Source: an uncultured Oscillospiraceae bacterium
GTDB lineage: Bacteria; Bacillota; Clostridia; Oscillospirales; Ruminococcaceae
Assembly (NCBI GenBank): GCA_949737515.1
Contig: CATJCP010000182.1
Coordinates: forward strand, 1 to 45,592
DNA: 45,592 bases
Direction of reading: 5' to 3'
The notes beneath the pieces are model-generated. The model saw only the letters and a list, made by a program, of their open reading frames with translations, did not search any database and was not told the DNA's origin. Shown piece by piece: positions 14,493 through 22,347 of this stretch. The position numbers were made by a program, and so were the translations under genes. The stretch's first letter is position 1; each line of letters opens with the position of its first letter.

Positions 14493-16475
14493 TTACTCGT
14501 TTTCCTCTTCAGGAGCTTCTGCCTGAGAAGCTGCGGCTTCCTCCGCCAAGGCGCGGATAGAAAGGCTGATTCTCTTTTTGTCGAAGTCCAGCTCGGTGAT
14601 CTTTACATCTACCTCGTCGCCGATGTTGAGCACATCCTGGGGCTTGGCGATCCTCTGGGTGGAGATCTGGGAAATGTGGATCAGACCGTCCACGCCGGGC
14701 AGGATCTGGGCAAAAGCGCCGAAGGTGGTCATGGAGACGATCTTGACCTTTACCACAGAACCGACGCTGTAGTTGTTCTTCAGGATCTCCCAGGGATTGT
14801 CCTCAGTCTTTTTGTAGCCCAGGGAAATCTTCCGGGCCTCAGGATCCAGATCCTTGACGTAAACCTCAATGGTGTCCCCCACCTTTACCACCTCAGAGGG
14901 ATGGCGGATGCGGTTCCAGGACAGTTCGGAAATGTGGACCATGCCGTCCACGCCGCCCAGGTCGACAAAGGCGCCGTAAGAGACAATGGATTTCACCACG
15001 CCGGTATAACGCTTGCCAACCTCGATCTCGCTCCAGAACTGCTCCTCCTGGGCCTTCCGCTGTTCGCGGAGCACCGCTTTGATGGAGCCGACAGCGCGTT
15101 TGCGCTCCGGATTGGTTTCGATAATCTTAAATTCCACTGTCTGCTTGAGCATGACAGAGAGGTCCTCTACTCTGGAAAGGGCCACATGGGAAGCGGGAAT
15201 AAACACCCTTACGCCGTTGGTAAGCGCCAGAATGCCCTTGTTGACCACTTCTACTACTACGCCGGTGAGGGTCTCGCCGGTGTCCTTGGCTTCCATGACC
15301 TTGCGGATTCCCGCGGCGGCGTCCAAACGTTTCTTGGAGAGCATGACCATACCTTCCACGTCATTGGTGCGCACGACCAAAAGGTCAAGCACATCCCCTG
15401 GCTTATAGGCGTCCTCAACCTTAACGGTGGGGTCGTCGGTGAGCTCCTGCAGGGGAACATAACCGGTATACTTAATCCCGATATCCACCTGTACCTCGGT
15501 GGGGGTGACCGCCAGAATGGTTCCTTTGACAATAGCACCATTATATGTAGTAATGGTGGACTGCTCCAAAAGCTCCTCAAAGGTTTCTTCCTGATTATTA
15601 TTTGTCATCAATTCACTCATGGTTTCCTGTACCTCCTTAATTATACGAGCCGGCGTAGACGCGCCAGCAGTAACGCCGATAGATTTGCTTAATGGGAAGT
15701 CCTTGGGCAGAATATCGGGGCTAAGCTCAGACGCGGTTTCCACCAGAATGGTGGGACAGTGCCCGGCGCATATCTCCTTCAGCTTGGCGGTGTTGGAGCT
15801 GTGGCGGTCCCCCACGACTACCATCAGACCTGATTTTTCCGCCAGTTCTGCCGCCTCCCGCTGCCGCTCGCTGGTTGCACTACATATTGTATCAAAAATC
15901 GAAAGGTTTGTACACACTTTTTTTGCAGAGTTTACGCTTTTTTTCCATTCTAGCACATTAAAAGTAGTCTGTGCAACAAACACCAAATGTTTTTTTGCAG
16001 AAAATTTACCATTTGACAACATTTTTAACATTTCATCTTTGTTTTCAAACACCCCGACCTCCTCTGGATTTTGGCAGTGGCCCAAAATGGCCTCCACCTC
16101 TGGATGCCGGGGATCTCCCGCAATGAGAATACCAGTCTCTTCCCCATGGTGCTCTGCCACGATCCGGTGGATCTTGGCCACAAAAGGACAGGTTGCATTG
16201 ATCACCTCTGCTCCGGTGGCGGCAAGCCTGTCGTAGATCTCCCGGCTTACGCCATGGGAACGGATGACTACGGTGTCGCCCGGTTTTGCCTCCTCCGGTG
16301 TTTCTAGAATCCCAACCCCTTTTTGGGCGAGTTCTTGGGTGACCTGTGCGTTGTGAATAATGGGACCAAGCGTGTATACCCTTTTGTTTTCCTCTATCGC
16401 TTTATATACAATATCTACCGCGCGCTTTACGCCAAAGCAGAAACCGGCGCTGTGCGCTACTGTAATGGATGCCAT
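14493..16475 (-). CDS. ispH: Fused 4-hydroxy-3-methylbut-2-enyl diphosphate reductase / S1 RNA-binding protein
   Basis: A 660-residue fusion. Residues 1-285 are IspH, the last enzyme of the non-mevalonate isoprenoid pathway, which makes IPP and DMAPP with a [4Fe-4S] cluster. Its cluster cysteines are Cys13 (GFCFGV), Cys96 (NATCPFV) and Cys198 (DTICSAT), with His41, His124 and the SSNT block at 226-229 as substrate contacts. Residues about 312-640 hold four S1 domains, starting near 313, 400, 486 and 570; the third and fourth are the most canonical (GAFVDLGGVDGMVHISE, GAFAQILPGVDGLIHIS). The fusion is known in many Clostridia, where the second half serves as ribosomal protein S1-like. GAGGAGG precedes the ATG, and a TATAAT promoter lies 32 nt upstream. 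plsC and cmk lie upstream on the same strand. Confidence 0.95.
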   Translation of the reverse strand: MASITVAHSAGFCFGVKRAVDIVYKAIEENKRVYTLGPIIHNAQVTQELAQKGVGILETPEEAKPGDTVVIRSHGVSREIYDRLAATGAEVINATCPFVAKIHRIVAEHHGEETGILIAGDPRHPEVEAILGHCQNPEEVGVFENKDEMLKMLSNGKFSAKKHLVFVAQTTFNVLEWKKSVNSAKKVCTNLSIFDTICSATSERQREAAELAEKSGLMVVVGDRHSSNTAKLKEICAGHCPTILVETASELSPDILPKDFPLSKSIGVTAGASTPARIIKEVQETMSELMTNNNQEETFEELLEQSTITTYNGAIVKGTILAVTPTEVQVDIGIKYTGYVPLQELTDDPTVKVEDAYKPGDVLDLLVVRTNDVEGMVMLSKKRLDAAAGIRKVMEAKDTGETLTGVVVEVVNKGILALTNGVRVFIPASHVALSRVEDLSVMLKQTVEFKIIETNPERKRAVGSIKAVLREQRKAQEEQFWSEIEVGKRYTGVVKSIVSYGAFVDLGGVDGMVHISELSWNRIRHPSEVVKVGDTIEVYVKDLDPEARKISLGYKKTEDNPWEILKNNYSVGSVVKVKIVSMTTFGAFAQILPGVDGLIHISQISTQRIAKPQDVLNIGDEVDVKITELDFDKKRISLSIRALAEEAAASQAEAPEEENE

Positions 16476-16506
16476 AACGCCTCCTCTAAATTCGTACTTA
16501 CCCTTT

Positions 16507-16534
16507 ATTATACCATACTTTTGTAAATTATCCA
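16507..16534 (-). promoter_or_regulatory. Promoter of ispH-rpsA
   Basis: On the minus strand TGGATA (16529-16534) and TATAAT (16507-16512) are spaced by 16 nt, with transcription expected near 16500. The fusion gene can thus be expressed apart from cmk-plsC. Confidence 0.7.
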
Positions 16535-16637
16535 GTGGCAAAATGCGCGAATTAGAGAAATTTATGGAACATATGCTGTTTCGATCCTGCCGGTTTGCCG
16601 GCGTCTGCCCTAAGGGCTTCATGAAGGCGGAAGGCGA

Positions 16638-17297
16638 TCATTGGGAATTGTTTTTCCCCTTTTCATTTTCTCTTCCGTCTGTCAACAGCGGGCGGTTGTC
16701 CTTTGGAATATCCACCAACTCCACAATATCCCCCATAATCCTCTTGCTGACTGCCTTCATTTCCCTTGGGGCGTTTGTCTCTACCCCTAGGCTGTCAAAG
16801 CGGATCATTTTTCCATACTGCACCTTGACCACTGACCGGAACTTCAGTGGCAGGTCAAAGGAGATTCCCACCGGAAGAATGTCGGCGTGGGTCTGCATGG
16901 CCACCAATGCCGCGCCGGATTTGGGCCTTTGGGGAATGCCGTCCTTAGAACGGGTCCCCTCCGGAAACATGGCCAGCACCTTGCCGGATTTCAGGGTTTC
17001 TACTGCAAAATCAATGGCCCCGCTGTCGCCTTTGCCGCGTTCCACCGGGAAGGCCCCCAGGCCTTTGATGACCAGTCCGACAAATTTATTTTGGAACAGT
17101 TCCTGTTTTGCCATGAAAAAGAGTTGGGTCTTCAGCTTTTGAGCGATGAAGATAGGGTCCATATTGGTGCGGTGGTTTGAGCAGACCATGTATCCTCCGC
17201 CGCTGGGGATGTTCTCCATCCCTTCGTATTCCATTTTATATAGGAAGCGGATCATCAGGTTAGTGACGAACTTGGCGATGGCATAAAATACAGACAT
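16638..17297 (-). CDS. plsC: 1-acyl-sn-glycerol-3-phosphate acyltransferase
   Basis: A 219-residue membrane-associated acyltransferase that converts lysophosphatidic acid to phosphatidic acid in phospholipid synthesis. The catalytic block NHRTNMD is at 41-47 (His42, Asp47), and the glycerophosphate-binding FPEGTR is at 111-116. The N-terminal 20 residues are hydrophobic and probably sit on the membrane. The ATG at 17297 has GGCGG eight bases upstream; a GTG at 17306 would overlap the cmk stop. It follows cmk by only a few bases, so the two are translated from one message. The cmk-plsC-ispH/rpsA order is common in Clostridia. Confidence 0.92.
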   Translation of the reverse strand: MSVFYAIAKFVTNLMIRFLYKMEYEGMENIPSGGGYMVCSNHRTNMDPIFIAQKLKTQLFFMAKQELFQNKFVGLVIKGLGAFPVERGKGDSGAIDFAVETLKSGKVLAMFPEGTRSKDGIPQRPKSGAALVAMQTHADILPVGISFDLPLKFRSVVKVQYGKMIRFDSLGVETNAPREMKAVSKRIMGDIVELVDIPKDNRPLLTDGRENEKGKNNSQ

Positions 17298-17302
17298 TCC
17301 GT

Positions 17303-17986
17303 TCACCGCCTGTCCCGCAGGAAAAAGGTGTTTTGAGCCAGCTTTTCCAGCGCGTCGATGGATTCTTCCAGAGAAAGGCTGGTGGTGTCTACAAGGACCG
17401 CATCAGGGGCTTGGACCAAGGGGGAGACCGCCCGATGGGAATCGTTGTAGTCCCGCTGTTTCAAATCCTCCAGAACCTGTTCAAAGGTGCTGGGGTCTCC
17501 CTTTTCCATCAGTTCCCTGTGGCGGCGGGCCGCCCGTTCCTCGGCAGAGGCGGTCAGGAAAATTTTCAGACTGGCATTGGGGAGGATGGTGGTGCCGATA
17601 TCTCTCCCATCCATAACCACATTGTTCTGAAGGGCGATATTCCGCTGGAGGGAGAGTAGAAACTCCCGGACCTCCGGGATCGAACCGACCTGAGAGGCAG
17701 CCATGGAGACCTCGGGAGTGCGGATTTTGTCAGAGACATCCTGGCCGTTGAGATATACCCTTTGCTGCCGTCCGGCATTGTAGCGCAGCTGGATCGATAT
17801 ATGCTGCAGAGAGGGGACAACCTCCGCCGGAAGAGAGGGGTTGCCCCCTTGGTCCAGCACATATTTCCCAATACTGCGGTATAACGCGCCGGTATCCACA
17901 TAAAGGAAACCGAGGCGTTTGGCCAGTTCCCTGGCAATGGTTGTTTTTCCGGCTCCAACCGGACCGTCCAACGCAATGGACAACAT
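17303..17986 (-). CDS. cmk: Cytidylate kinase
   Basis: A 227-residue (d)CMP kinase, cytoplasmic, making CDP and dCDP from ATP and (d)CMP. The P-loop GPVGAGKTT is at 8-16 and is followed by the family's YVDTGALYR segment. The central DGRDIGT motif, the LTASAEERAARRH lid region and the DYNDSHRAVSPL block are all present. The length is normal for the bacterial enzyme. The ribosome binding site is modest (AAAGGGCGG). It starts the cmk-plsC pair, and an extended -10 promoter lies about 120 nt upstream. Confidence 0.95.
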   Translation of the reverse strand: MLSIALDGPVGAGKTTIARELAKRLGFLYVDTGALYRSIGKYVLDQGGNPSLPAEVVPSLQHISIQLRYNAGRQQRVYLNGQDVSDKIRTPEVSMAASQVGSIPEVREFLLSLQRNIALQNNVVMDGRDIGTTILPNASLKIFLTASAEERAARRHRELMEKGDPSTFEQVLEDLKQRDYNDSHRAVSPLVQAPDAVLVDTTSLSLEESIDALEKLAQNTFFLRDRR

Positions 17987-18106
17987 AAAATCGCCGCCCT
18001 TTCAGCGAGGCCTTGTCTAGGCCCCTGTTTTCAATTGATTGCCGTTTCCGCAGGGGAATCCGCTTCATTATGAATCCCCCAAAAACATGAGAATGGCTCT
18101 GCGATT

Positions 18107-18115
18107 ATTATAGCA
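18107..18115 (-). promoter_or_regulatory. Extended -10 promoter for cmk-plsC
   Basis: On the minus strand TGC-TATAAT gives an extended -10 element, with transcription expected near 18100. No good -35 is seen at the right distance, which is usual for this promoter type. Confidence 0.5.
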
Positions 18116-18172
18116 TAACGGACTGTAAAATGATACAAGCAGCGCCGGGAAAACAGGCAATATTCCGTCTTC

Positions 18173-19441
18173 TTATCCCTTGAGGGAGCGAATAACCCCC
18201 TGGGCGGCCAGGAAGCCGGTGGAAAAGGCGATCTGCAGGTTAAAGCCGCCGGTGTAGGCGTCCACGTCCAAAACCTCTCCGGCAAAGAACAGGCCCTTCA
18301 CCAGCTTGGACTCCATAGAACCGGGGTTCACCTGTGAAACCGTTACCCCTCCGGAGGTGACAATGGCTTCCTCAATGGGCCGAAACGCCACTGGCGTCAG
18401 TGTAAACTGTTTTAACAGGGCGATAAAGGAACGCCTCTGTTCCCTGGTGATCTGATTCACCTTGGTATGCGCCGGTATGCCGCTGCGGGAGACGGCAACC
18501 GGAATCAGCTTGGCGGGCAAAAGCGAACTTAAAGAATTTCCAAAGTCCTTGTTTTGATTTTGGGTGAAATCCCGCAGCAGGCGGGCGTCCAGCTGCGCTT
18601 CGTCCAAACCGGGCTTTAGGTCAATAGAAAGGGTAAAATCAGCAAACCGTCTGGGATCAATGTGGGCTGAGGCGGAGAGCACCAGGGGTCCGGATACTCC
18701 AAAGTGGGTGAAGAGCATCTCTCCCAGTTCCTGGAATACCGGCTTTTTCCTGCTGCGGTCCGTCAGGGTCAGAGTAACGTTGCGCAGGGAAAGCCCCATC
18801 ATTGCGGAGCAAAAGGGCTCCGCTGTCAGAATGGGGACCAAGGAGGGCCGGGGCTCCACGATCTCATGTCCGGCCTGTTCCGCCAGCGCATATCCGTCAC
18901 CAGTTGAACCAGTGAGGGGATAGCTCATTCCCCCGGTGGCAATCACCGCTGCCGGGGCGGACAGGGTGCTGCCATCTTCCAGAACCACGCCCCGGATCGC
19001 TCCCTCCTCGATTGCCAGGGAGAGGCACCGGCCGGTGAGGATTTCCCCACCGCTTTTTTTGACAAATCCGGTCAAAGCATCCACAATGTCCACCGCTTTA
19101 TCGGAGACAGGGAAAACCCGGTTCCCCCGCTCCACCTTTAACGGAACCCCAAGTCCCTGGAAAAATTCCATGGTACTGGACGGGGGAAAGGCATTGGCCG
19201 CGCTGTACAAAAACCGGCCGTTGCGTTTTACCATTCGGATAAAGCTTTCCGGACTGCAGTCATTGGTGACATTGCAGCGGCCCTTGCCGGTGATCATAAC
19301 CTTGCGGGCAGGACGGCTGTTTCGCTCTACCACAGCGGTGCGCAGGCCGTTCTGGGCTGCAAAGCCCCCGCAGAGCATCCCCGCCGCGCCCCCGCCGATG
19401 ATCAGTACATCATATTCTCGTTCTCTGTTCTTCTGGTTCAT
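18173..19441 (-). CDS. HI0933/BaiN-type NAD(P)/FAD-dependent flavoprotein
   Basis: A 422-residue flavoprotein of the HI0933 family (annotated BaiN/RdsA in gut Clostridia). The FAD-binding Rossmann motif IIGGGAAGM is at about 14-22, the GKGRCNVTN motif typical of the family follows near 60, and the C-terminal GEVLDVDAYTGGFNLQ block matches the conserved GExLDvxGxtGGYNLQ end. Family members have been linked to bile-acid reduction, but this generic member occurs in most Firmicutes and its substrate is unknown. The ATG at 19441 lies just after GGGAGG. It lies between an RpiR regulator gene and cmk on the same strand, without proof of co-regulation. Confidence 0.85.
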   Translation of the reverse strand: MNQKNREREYDVLIIGGGAAGMLCGGFAAQNGLRTAVVERNSRPARKVMITGKGRCNVTNDCSPESFIRMVKRNGRFLYSAANAFPPSSTMEFFQGLGVPLKVERGNRVFPVSDKAVDIVDALTGFVKKSGGEILTGRCLSLAIEEGAIRGVVLEDGSTLSAPAAVIATGGMSYPLTGSTGDGYALAEQAGHEIVEPRPSLVPILTAEPFCSAMMGLSLRNVTLTLTDRSRKKPVFQELGEMLFTHFGVSGPLVLSASAHIDPRRFADFTLSIDLKPGLDEAQLDARLLRDFTQNQNKDFGNSLSSLLPAKLIPVAVSRSGIPAHTKVNQITREQRRSFIALLKQFTLTPVAFRPIEEAIVTSGGVTVSQVNPGSMESKLVKGLFFAGEVLDVDAYTGGFNLQIAFSTGFLAAQGVIRSLKG

Positions 19442-19457
19442 ATGCCTCCCGGGAGTC

Positions 19458-19478
19458 CATGCCGCGTTCGGCGGCATG
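19458..19478. repeat. Short inverted repeat between RpiR and flavoprotein genes
   Basis: CATGCCGC and GCGGCATG pair around a five-base loop. There is no T run directly after it on either strand, so it is not a clear terminator; it could limit read-through or protect an mRNA end. Confidence 0.45.
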
Positions 19479-19489
19479 GATCGCCACTG

Positions 19490-20362
19490 TTATTTTTTAT
19501 TTGGGTCTGCCTTTTCGTAGACGTTGTATTCATCCCAGATGCCCTCCAGGCGCTGGAAGGTGTCGGCGACCTCCTCCCGCTTTTTCAGACCAATGGAGAC
19601 GATCAGGGCATTGACAATGCTCAGGGGCGCCACCAGGGAATCCACAAAGGAGGCCATGTCACTCCTGGCCAGGAGGATGCGGCTGGCGTTTTCAGCTACA
19701 GGGGAGAGCTGGCTGTCGGTAATGGCGATTACCTTTGCACCGCGGCTGTGGCAGTACTGGGCTGCGCTCACCGTCTTTTTGGAATAGCGGGGAAAGCTCA
19801 TGGCAATAAATACATCCTCCGGCCCGATCCGCAGGATCTGCTCGAACAGCTCGCTGGTGCTGGAAGTGTCCACAAGAGCCACATTGTCAAAGATATAATT
19901 AAAGTATGTACTAAGGAATACCGCCAAGGCAGAGGAGGAGCGCACCCCCATAATATAGATGCGCCGGGCGGAAATGATATCGTCCACTGCGCCGTTAAAG
20001 GCCTCCCGAGAGGTCTCCTCCAGGGTGCGGCGTATTTTCTCAATATCCATGTTCAGCACCTTGGAAAGAACGTCTGAGGTGCCGATCTGGTCGTTGGTCA
20101 CTTCGATCCTCTGTACCGAGGTCAGACGGTTACGGATCATCTCCTGAAGGGCCCGCTGGAGCTGGGGGTACCCCTCATAGCCAATCTCCGATGCAAAGCG
20201 GACCACCGTTGATTCGCTGACACCCACAGTGCTTCCCAGCCTGGAAGCAGTCATAAAGGCCGCCTTGTCATAGTGGTCGATGATGTACTGGCCTATCAGG
20301 CGCTGTCCCTTTGAAAAATCCGCCATCCTCTGTTGCACCAGACCAATTAAATCCCTGTTCAT
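19490..20362 (-). CDS. MurR/RpiR family transcriptional regulator
   Basis: A 290-residue sugar-responsive regulator. Residues 1-77 form the helix-turn-helix domain, with the SESTVVRFASEIGYEGYPQLQ recognition region near 49-69. Residues about 125-260 form a SIS domain that binds phosphosugars, with IYIMGVRSSSALA near its start and AMSFPRYSKKT further on. Members usually control nearby sugar or cell-wall recycling genes; none lies next to it here, so the targets are unclear. GGAGG stands 11 bases before the ATG. The upstream leader holds a 9-bp hairpin at 20460-20484. Confidence 0.9.
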   Translation of the reverse strand: MNRDLIGLVQQRMADFSKGQRLIGQYIIDHYDKAAFMTASRLGSTVGVSESTVVRFASEIGYEGYPQLQRALQEMIRNRLTSVQRIEVTNDQIGTSDVLSKVLNMDIEKIRRTLEETSREAFNGAVDDIISARRIYIMGVRSSSALAVFLSTYFNYIFDNVALVDTSSTSELFEQILRIGPEDVFIAMSFPRYSKKTVSAAQYCHSRGAKVIAITDSQLSPVAENASRILLARSDMASFVDSLVAPLSIVNALIVSIGLKKREEVADTFQRLEGIWDEYNVYEKADPNKK

Positions 20363-20740
20363 GCCAATATGTTCCTCCGTTTATCCCCATATTTTTATCT
20401 TCCGGTATAGATCCGGCTCTCTTATCTTATCCTTTCTCCCGAAAAAAATCAAGGCAAAATGCAGGATTAAAGAAGAATCCTGCAAATTCTCTAAAAAAAT
20501 TGATTGATTTCCCCAGCCGTCTGTTGGATTGCCAGTATAGCGCAGGGGGATGGAAGGGGGTGTGCGTCCTTCAGGGAGATACATGGGAAGCCCCTTTTCT
20601 CCTCTGTTGTTTGCTAAAAAATGGGATGAAAGCAGGAAAAATGTACGCCAAAAAAGCACAATGGCTTCTCTATAATGGAAACATGAAACAGCGGGACGGG
20701 GACAGTATAAAAAAGGCCCAATGCAAATGGGCCTTTTTCC
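20363..20740. other. Intergenic region upstream of the RpiR gene
   Basis: About 378 bases without a supported gene. It contains a perfect TGCAGGATT/AATCCTGCA hairpin (20460-20484, 7-nt loop), about 100 nt before the RpiR start, and the spoVG terminator at its right end. A TATAAT near 20672 on the plus strand has no matching -35. An open plus-strand frame here runs on as antisense to spoVG and is not believed. Confidence 0.5.
20710..20738 (-). terminator. Intrinsic terminator after spoVG
   Basis: AAAAAGGCCCA (20710-20720) and TGGGCCTTTTT (20728-20738) form an 11-bp stem with a 7-nt loop and T tracts on both sides, so it can act in both directions. Confidence 0.85.
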
Positions 20741-21109
20741 TCAATGCAAAACAAAGGGGCTGCGATCCGGATGGGCGATGGGGACTTCCGGCGTGCCCAT
20801 ACCCGGAACCGATGATGCGGACAGGGCAGAGCCCAGCTCTGTTATCTGGCTCTGGCGCAGGTGGTCCTGATACCGGGTCAACACTGCATCCTCCAGCTCC
20901 TTCCTCGCCTGGGGGGAGATGGGATGGGCAATATCCCGGTATATGCCGCTTTCGTCCCTGCGGCTGGGCATTGCCACGAAAAGGCGCTGGGGGCCTTCGA
21001 TTACCTTGATGTCGTGAATGGCAAGGTCATTGTCAATGGTTACGGATACCACTGCGCGCAGGCGCGCGTCCTGGTAGGTCCTTCGGATGCGGATGTCTGT
21101 AATATTCAT
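20741..21109 (-). CDS. spoVG: Septation protein SpoVG
   Basis: A 122-residue SpoVG protein, a small nucleic-acid-binding regulator involved in asymmetric septation and, in other Firmicutes, in virulence and envelope control. The family core is at 1-85: MNITDIRIRR at the start, the AVVSVTIDNDLAIHDIKVI strand pair, then MPSRRDESGIYRDIAHPI. The C-terminal 35 residues (from about 88) are not part of the core and look disordered, so the protein is longer than the common 85-100 residues. AAGGAGG stands 11 bases before the ATG, and a strong terminator follows. Confidence 0.95.
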   Translation of the reverse strand: MNITDIRIRRTYQDARLRAVVSVTIDNDLAIHDIKVIEGPQRLFVAMPSRRDESGIYRDIAHPISPQARKELEDAVLTRYQDHLRQSQITELGSALSASSVPGMGTPEVPIAHPDRSPFVLH

Positions 21110-21255
21110 CGTGCCTCATACCTCCTTGATGTCCGGGCGGCCAGATTGATGTAGGTTTGTCACCGCCGGTCAGTTTTAGTATGGGGCGTTTTGGAGAGAG
21201 TATACAGGGATTGGAAAAAACAGAGAAGATTAAACCGGAGTCCCTTCAAAGTTTC

Positions 21256-21285
21256 TTGACAGTCATAGATGAGAAAATATATAAT
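21256..21285 (+). promoter_or_regulatory. Strong rightward promoter without an evident gene
   Basis: TTGACA (21256-21261) and TATAAT (21280-21285) are both consensus, with an 18-nt spacer. Transcription would start near 21292 and run through a CCCCGT/ACGGGG hairpin (about 21304-21331) into the antisense strand of the AbiEii remnant. No plus-strand gene with a ribosome binding site follows before the sigma factor at 21787. Confidence 0.6.
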
Positions 21286-21370
21286 AAACACGAATAAAGG
21301 CCCCCGTATCAAATAGCCGCCTGACGGGGAGGAATTCCCGCCGGGTGTTTTGATTCAGATTCAGCTGTTT

Positions 21371-21598
21371 TTACGCTGTTTTTGCTATTAGGGAAAAATC
21401 AAGGTCTTCAGAAAACCTGTCCAGCCCGTAAAAAATCCGCAAAGCGGTCCCGCCGTAAAACGCAGCGCGCTGAAAAAATCCTGTCCGGCTCAGCCCGCAG
21501 AGCACAATTTCCTGAATGATCTCTTTCATAGCGTTTTTCTTATCATAGATTGTGTCACAGTTATAACTTGACAGCATTTGCTCAATGATTCCGTTCAT
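21371..21598 (-). pseudogene. Truncated AbiEii-type nucleotidyltransferase toxin
   Basis: Only 75 residues remain of a family that is usually about 280-300 residues long. They match the N-terminal part of AbiEii/AbiGii nucleotidyltransferases: EIIQEIVLCGLSRTGFF, then AFYGGTALRIFYGLDRFSEDLDFSL, which includes the GG-T-ALR loop and the first metal-binding D-x-D (EDLDF). The frame stops shortly after and the sequence beyond does not resume the family, so the rest has been deleted. AbiEii normally acts with an AbiEi antitoxin; none is seen here. GAGGTG precedes the ATG, so a peptide may still be made. Confidence 0.7.
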
Positions 21599-21713
21599 TT
21601 TTCACCTCAATTTCAATGAAATATAATTATAATGATACTTTCTAGATAAAATCCAAATGATGGAATTCTTAACTATCCCCCTTTTCTCCAATTTTAAAAT
21701 TTTTTTAAAAGCC

Positions 21714-21739
21714 TGCAACCATTTCTGAAAAATCCGGTC
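21714..21739 (+). promoter_or_regulatory. Candidate ECF promoter of the sigma-factor operon
   Basis: TGCAACC (21714-21720), 16 nt, then GTC (21737-21739), preceded by an A/T tract at about 21694-21710. The AAC / GTC pattern with this spacing is that of ECF sigma promoters, which suggests autoregulation of the operon. The exact specificity of this sigma is not known. Confidence 0.5.
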
Positions 21740-21786
21740 TGTATCACTGAAGGCCTTCATCCCAGCGCCAAAGGAGGAAAAGCACC

Positions 21787-22347
21787 ATGGAAGACGCAGC
21801 CATCATCGCGCTGTACTGGTCCCGTTCCGAAGCGGCTATTGCCCAGACAGATGAAAAATACGGCGGCTACTGCCGAACCATCGCCTACAACATTCTGGAA
21901 AACCGGGAGGACACCGAGGAGTGTACCAACGATACCTACTTTAAGGTGTGGAACGCCATACCTCCCCAGAAACCCGGTCTGTTCCGGGCGTTCCTGGGGA
22001 AGATTGCCCGGAACACTGCCCTAAACCGGTATGAAAAGAACCACGCCGGAAAACGTGGCGGCGGGGAGACAGAGTTGCTGCTTTCGGAGCTTGAGGAATG
22101 TGTCCCTGCGCCAAACGGCGTGGAGGCTGTGTGCGAATCGGAGGAGCTGAGCCGGGCGGTGACAGACTTCCTGTACCAGCTGGACGAGCTGTCCCGGAAT
22201 TTGTTTGTCCGGCGGTATTGGTATGCGGAGAAACTGACTGACGTATGCAGGCGATATGGAATCAGTGAAGGTCAGGGAAAGAGCACTCTGCACCGGCTGA
22301 GAGGAAAACTGAAAGCGTATTTGGAGAAAGAAGGGCTTATGATATGA
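21787..22347 (+). CDS. ECF RNA polymerase sigma factor
   Basis: A 186-residue sigma-70 family protein of the extracytoplasmic-function class. Region 2 spans about 20-80, with ILENREDTEECTNDTYFKVWNAIP matching the core-binding and -10 recognition helices, and region 4 spans about 120-180, with LSRNLFVRRYWY and the helix-turn-helix around VCRRYGISEGQGKSTLHRLRGKL. AAGGAGG stands eight bases before the ATG. Its last codons overlap the start of the next gene (22344), so the two are translationally coupled, the normal layout of a sigma/anti-sigma pair. It is likely held inactive at the membrane by that protein. Confidence 0.93.
   Translation: MEDAAIIALYWSRSEAAIAQTDEKYGGYCRTIAYNILENREDTEECTNDTYFKVWNAIPPQKPGLFRAFLGKIARNTALNRYEKNHAGKRGGGETELLLSELEECVPAPNGVEAVCESEELSRAVTDFLYQLDELSRNLFVRRYWYAEKLTDVCRRYGISEGQGKSTLHRLRGKLKAYLEKEGLMI

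Noticed and set aside
17730-18068. A leader frame of 112 codons overlapping the cmk gene
   Set aside because: The ribosome binding site is weak and the frame overlaps most of the N-terminal half of cmk; the translation shows no family features.
20311-21009. A 232-codon plus-strand frame across the spoVG gene
   Set aside because: It is antisense to spoVG and its terminator, has no ribosome binding site and a low-complexity, Pro/Gly-rich translation.
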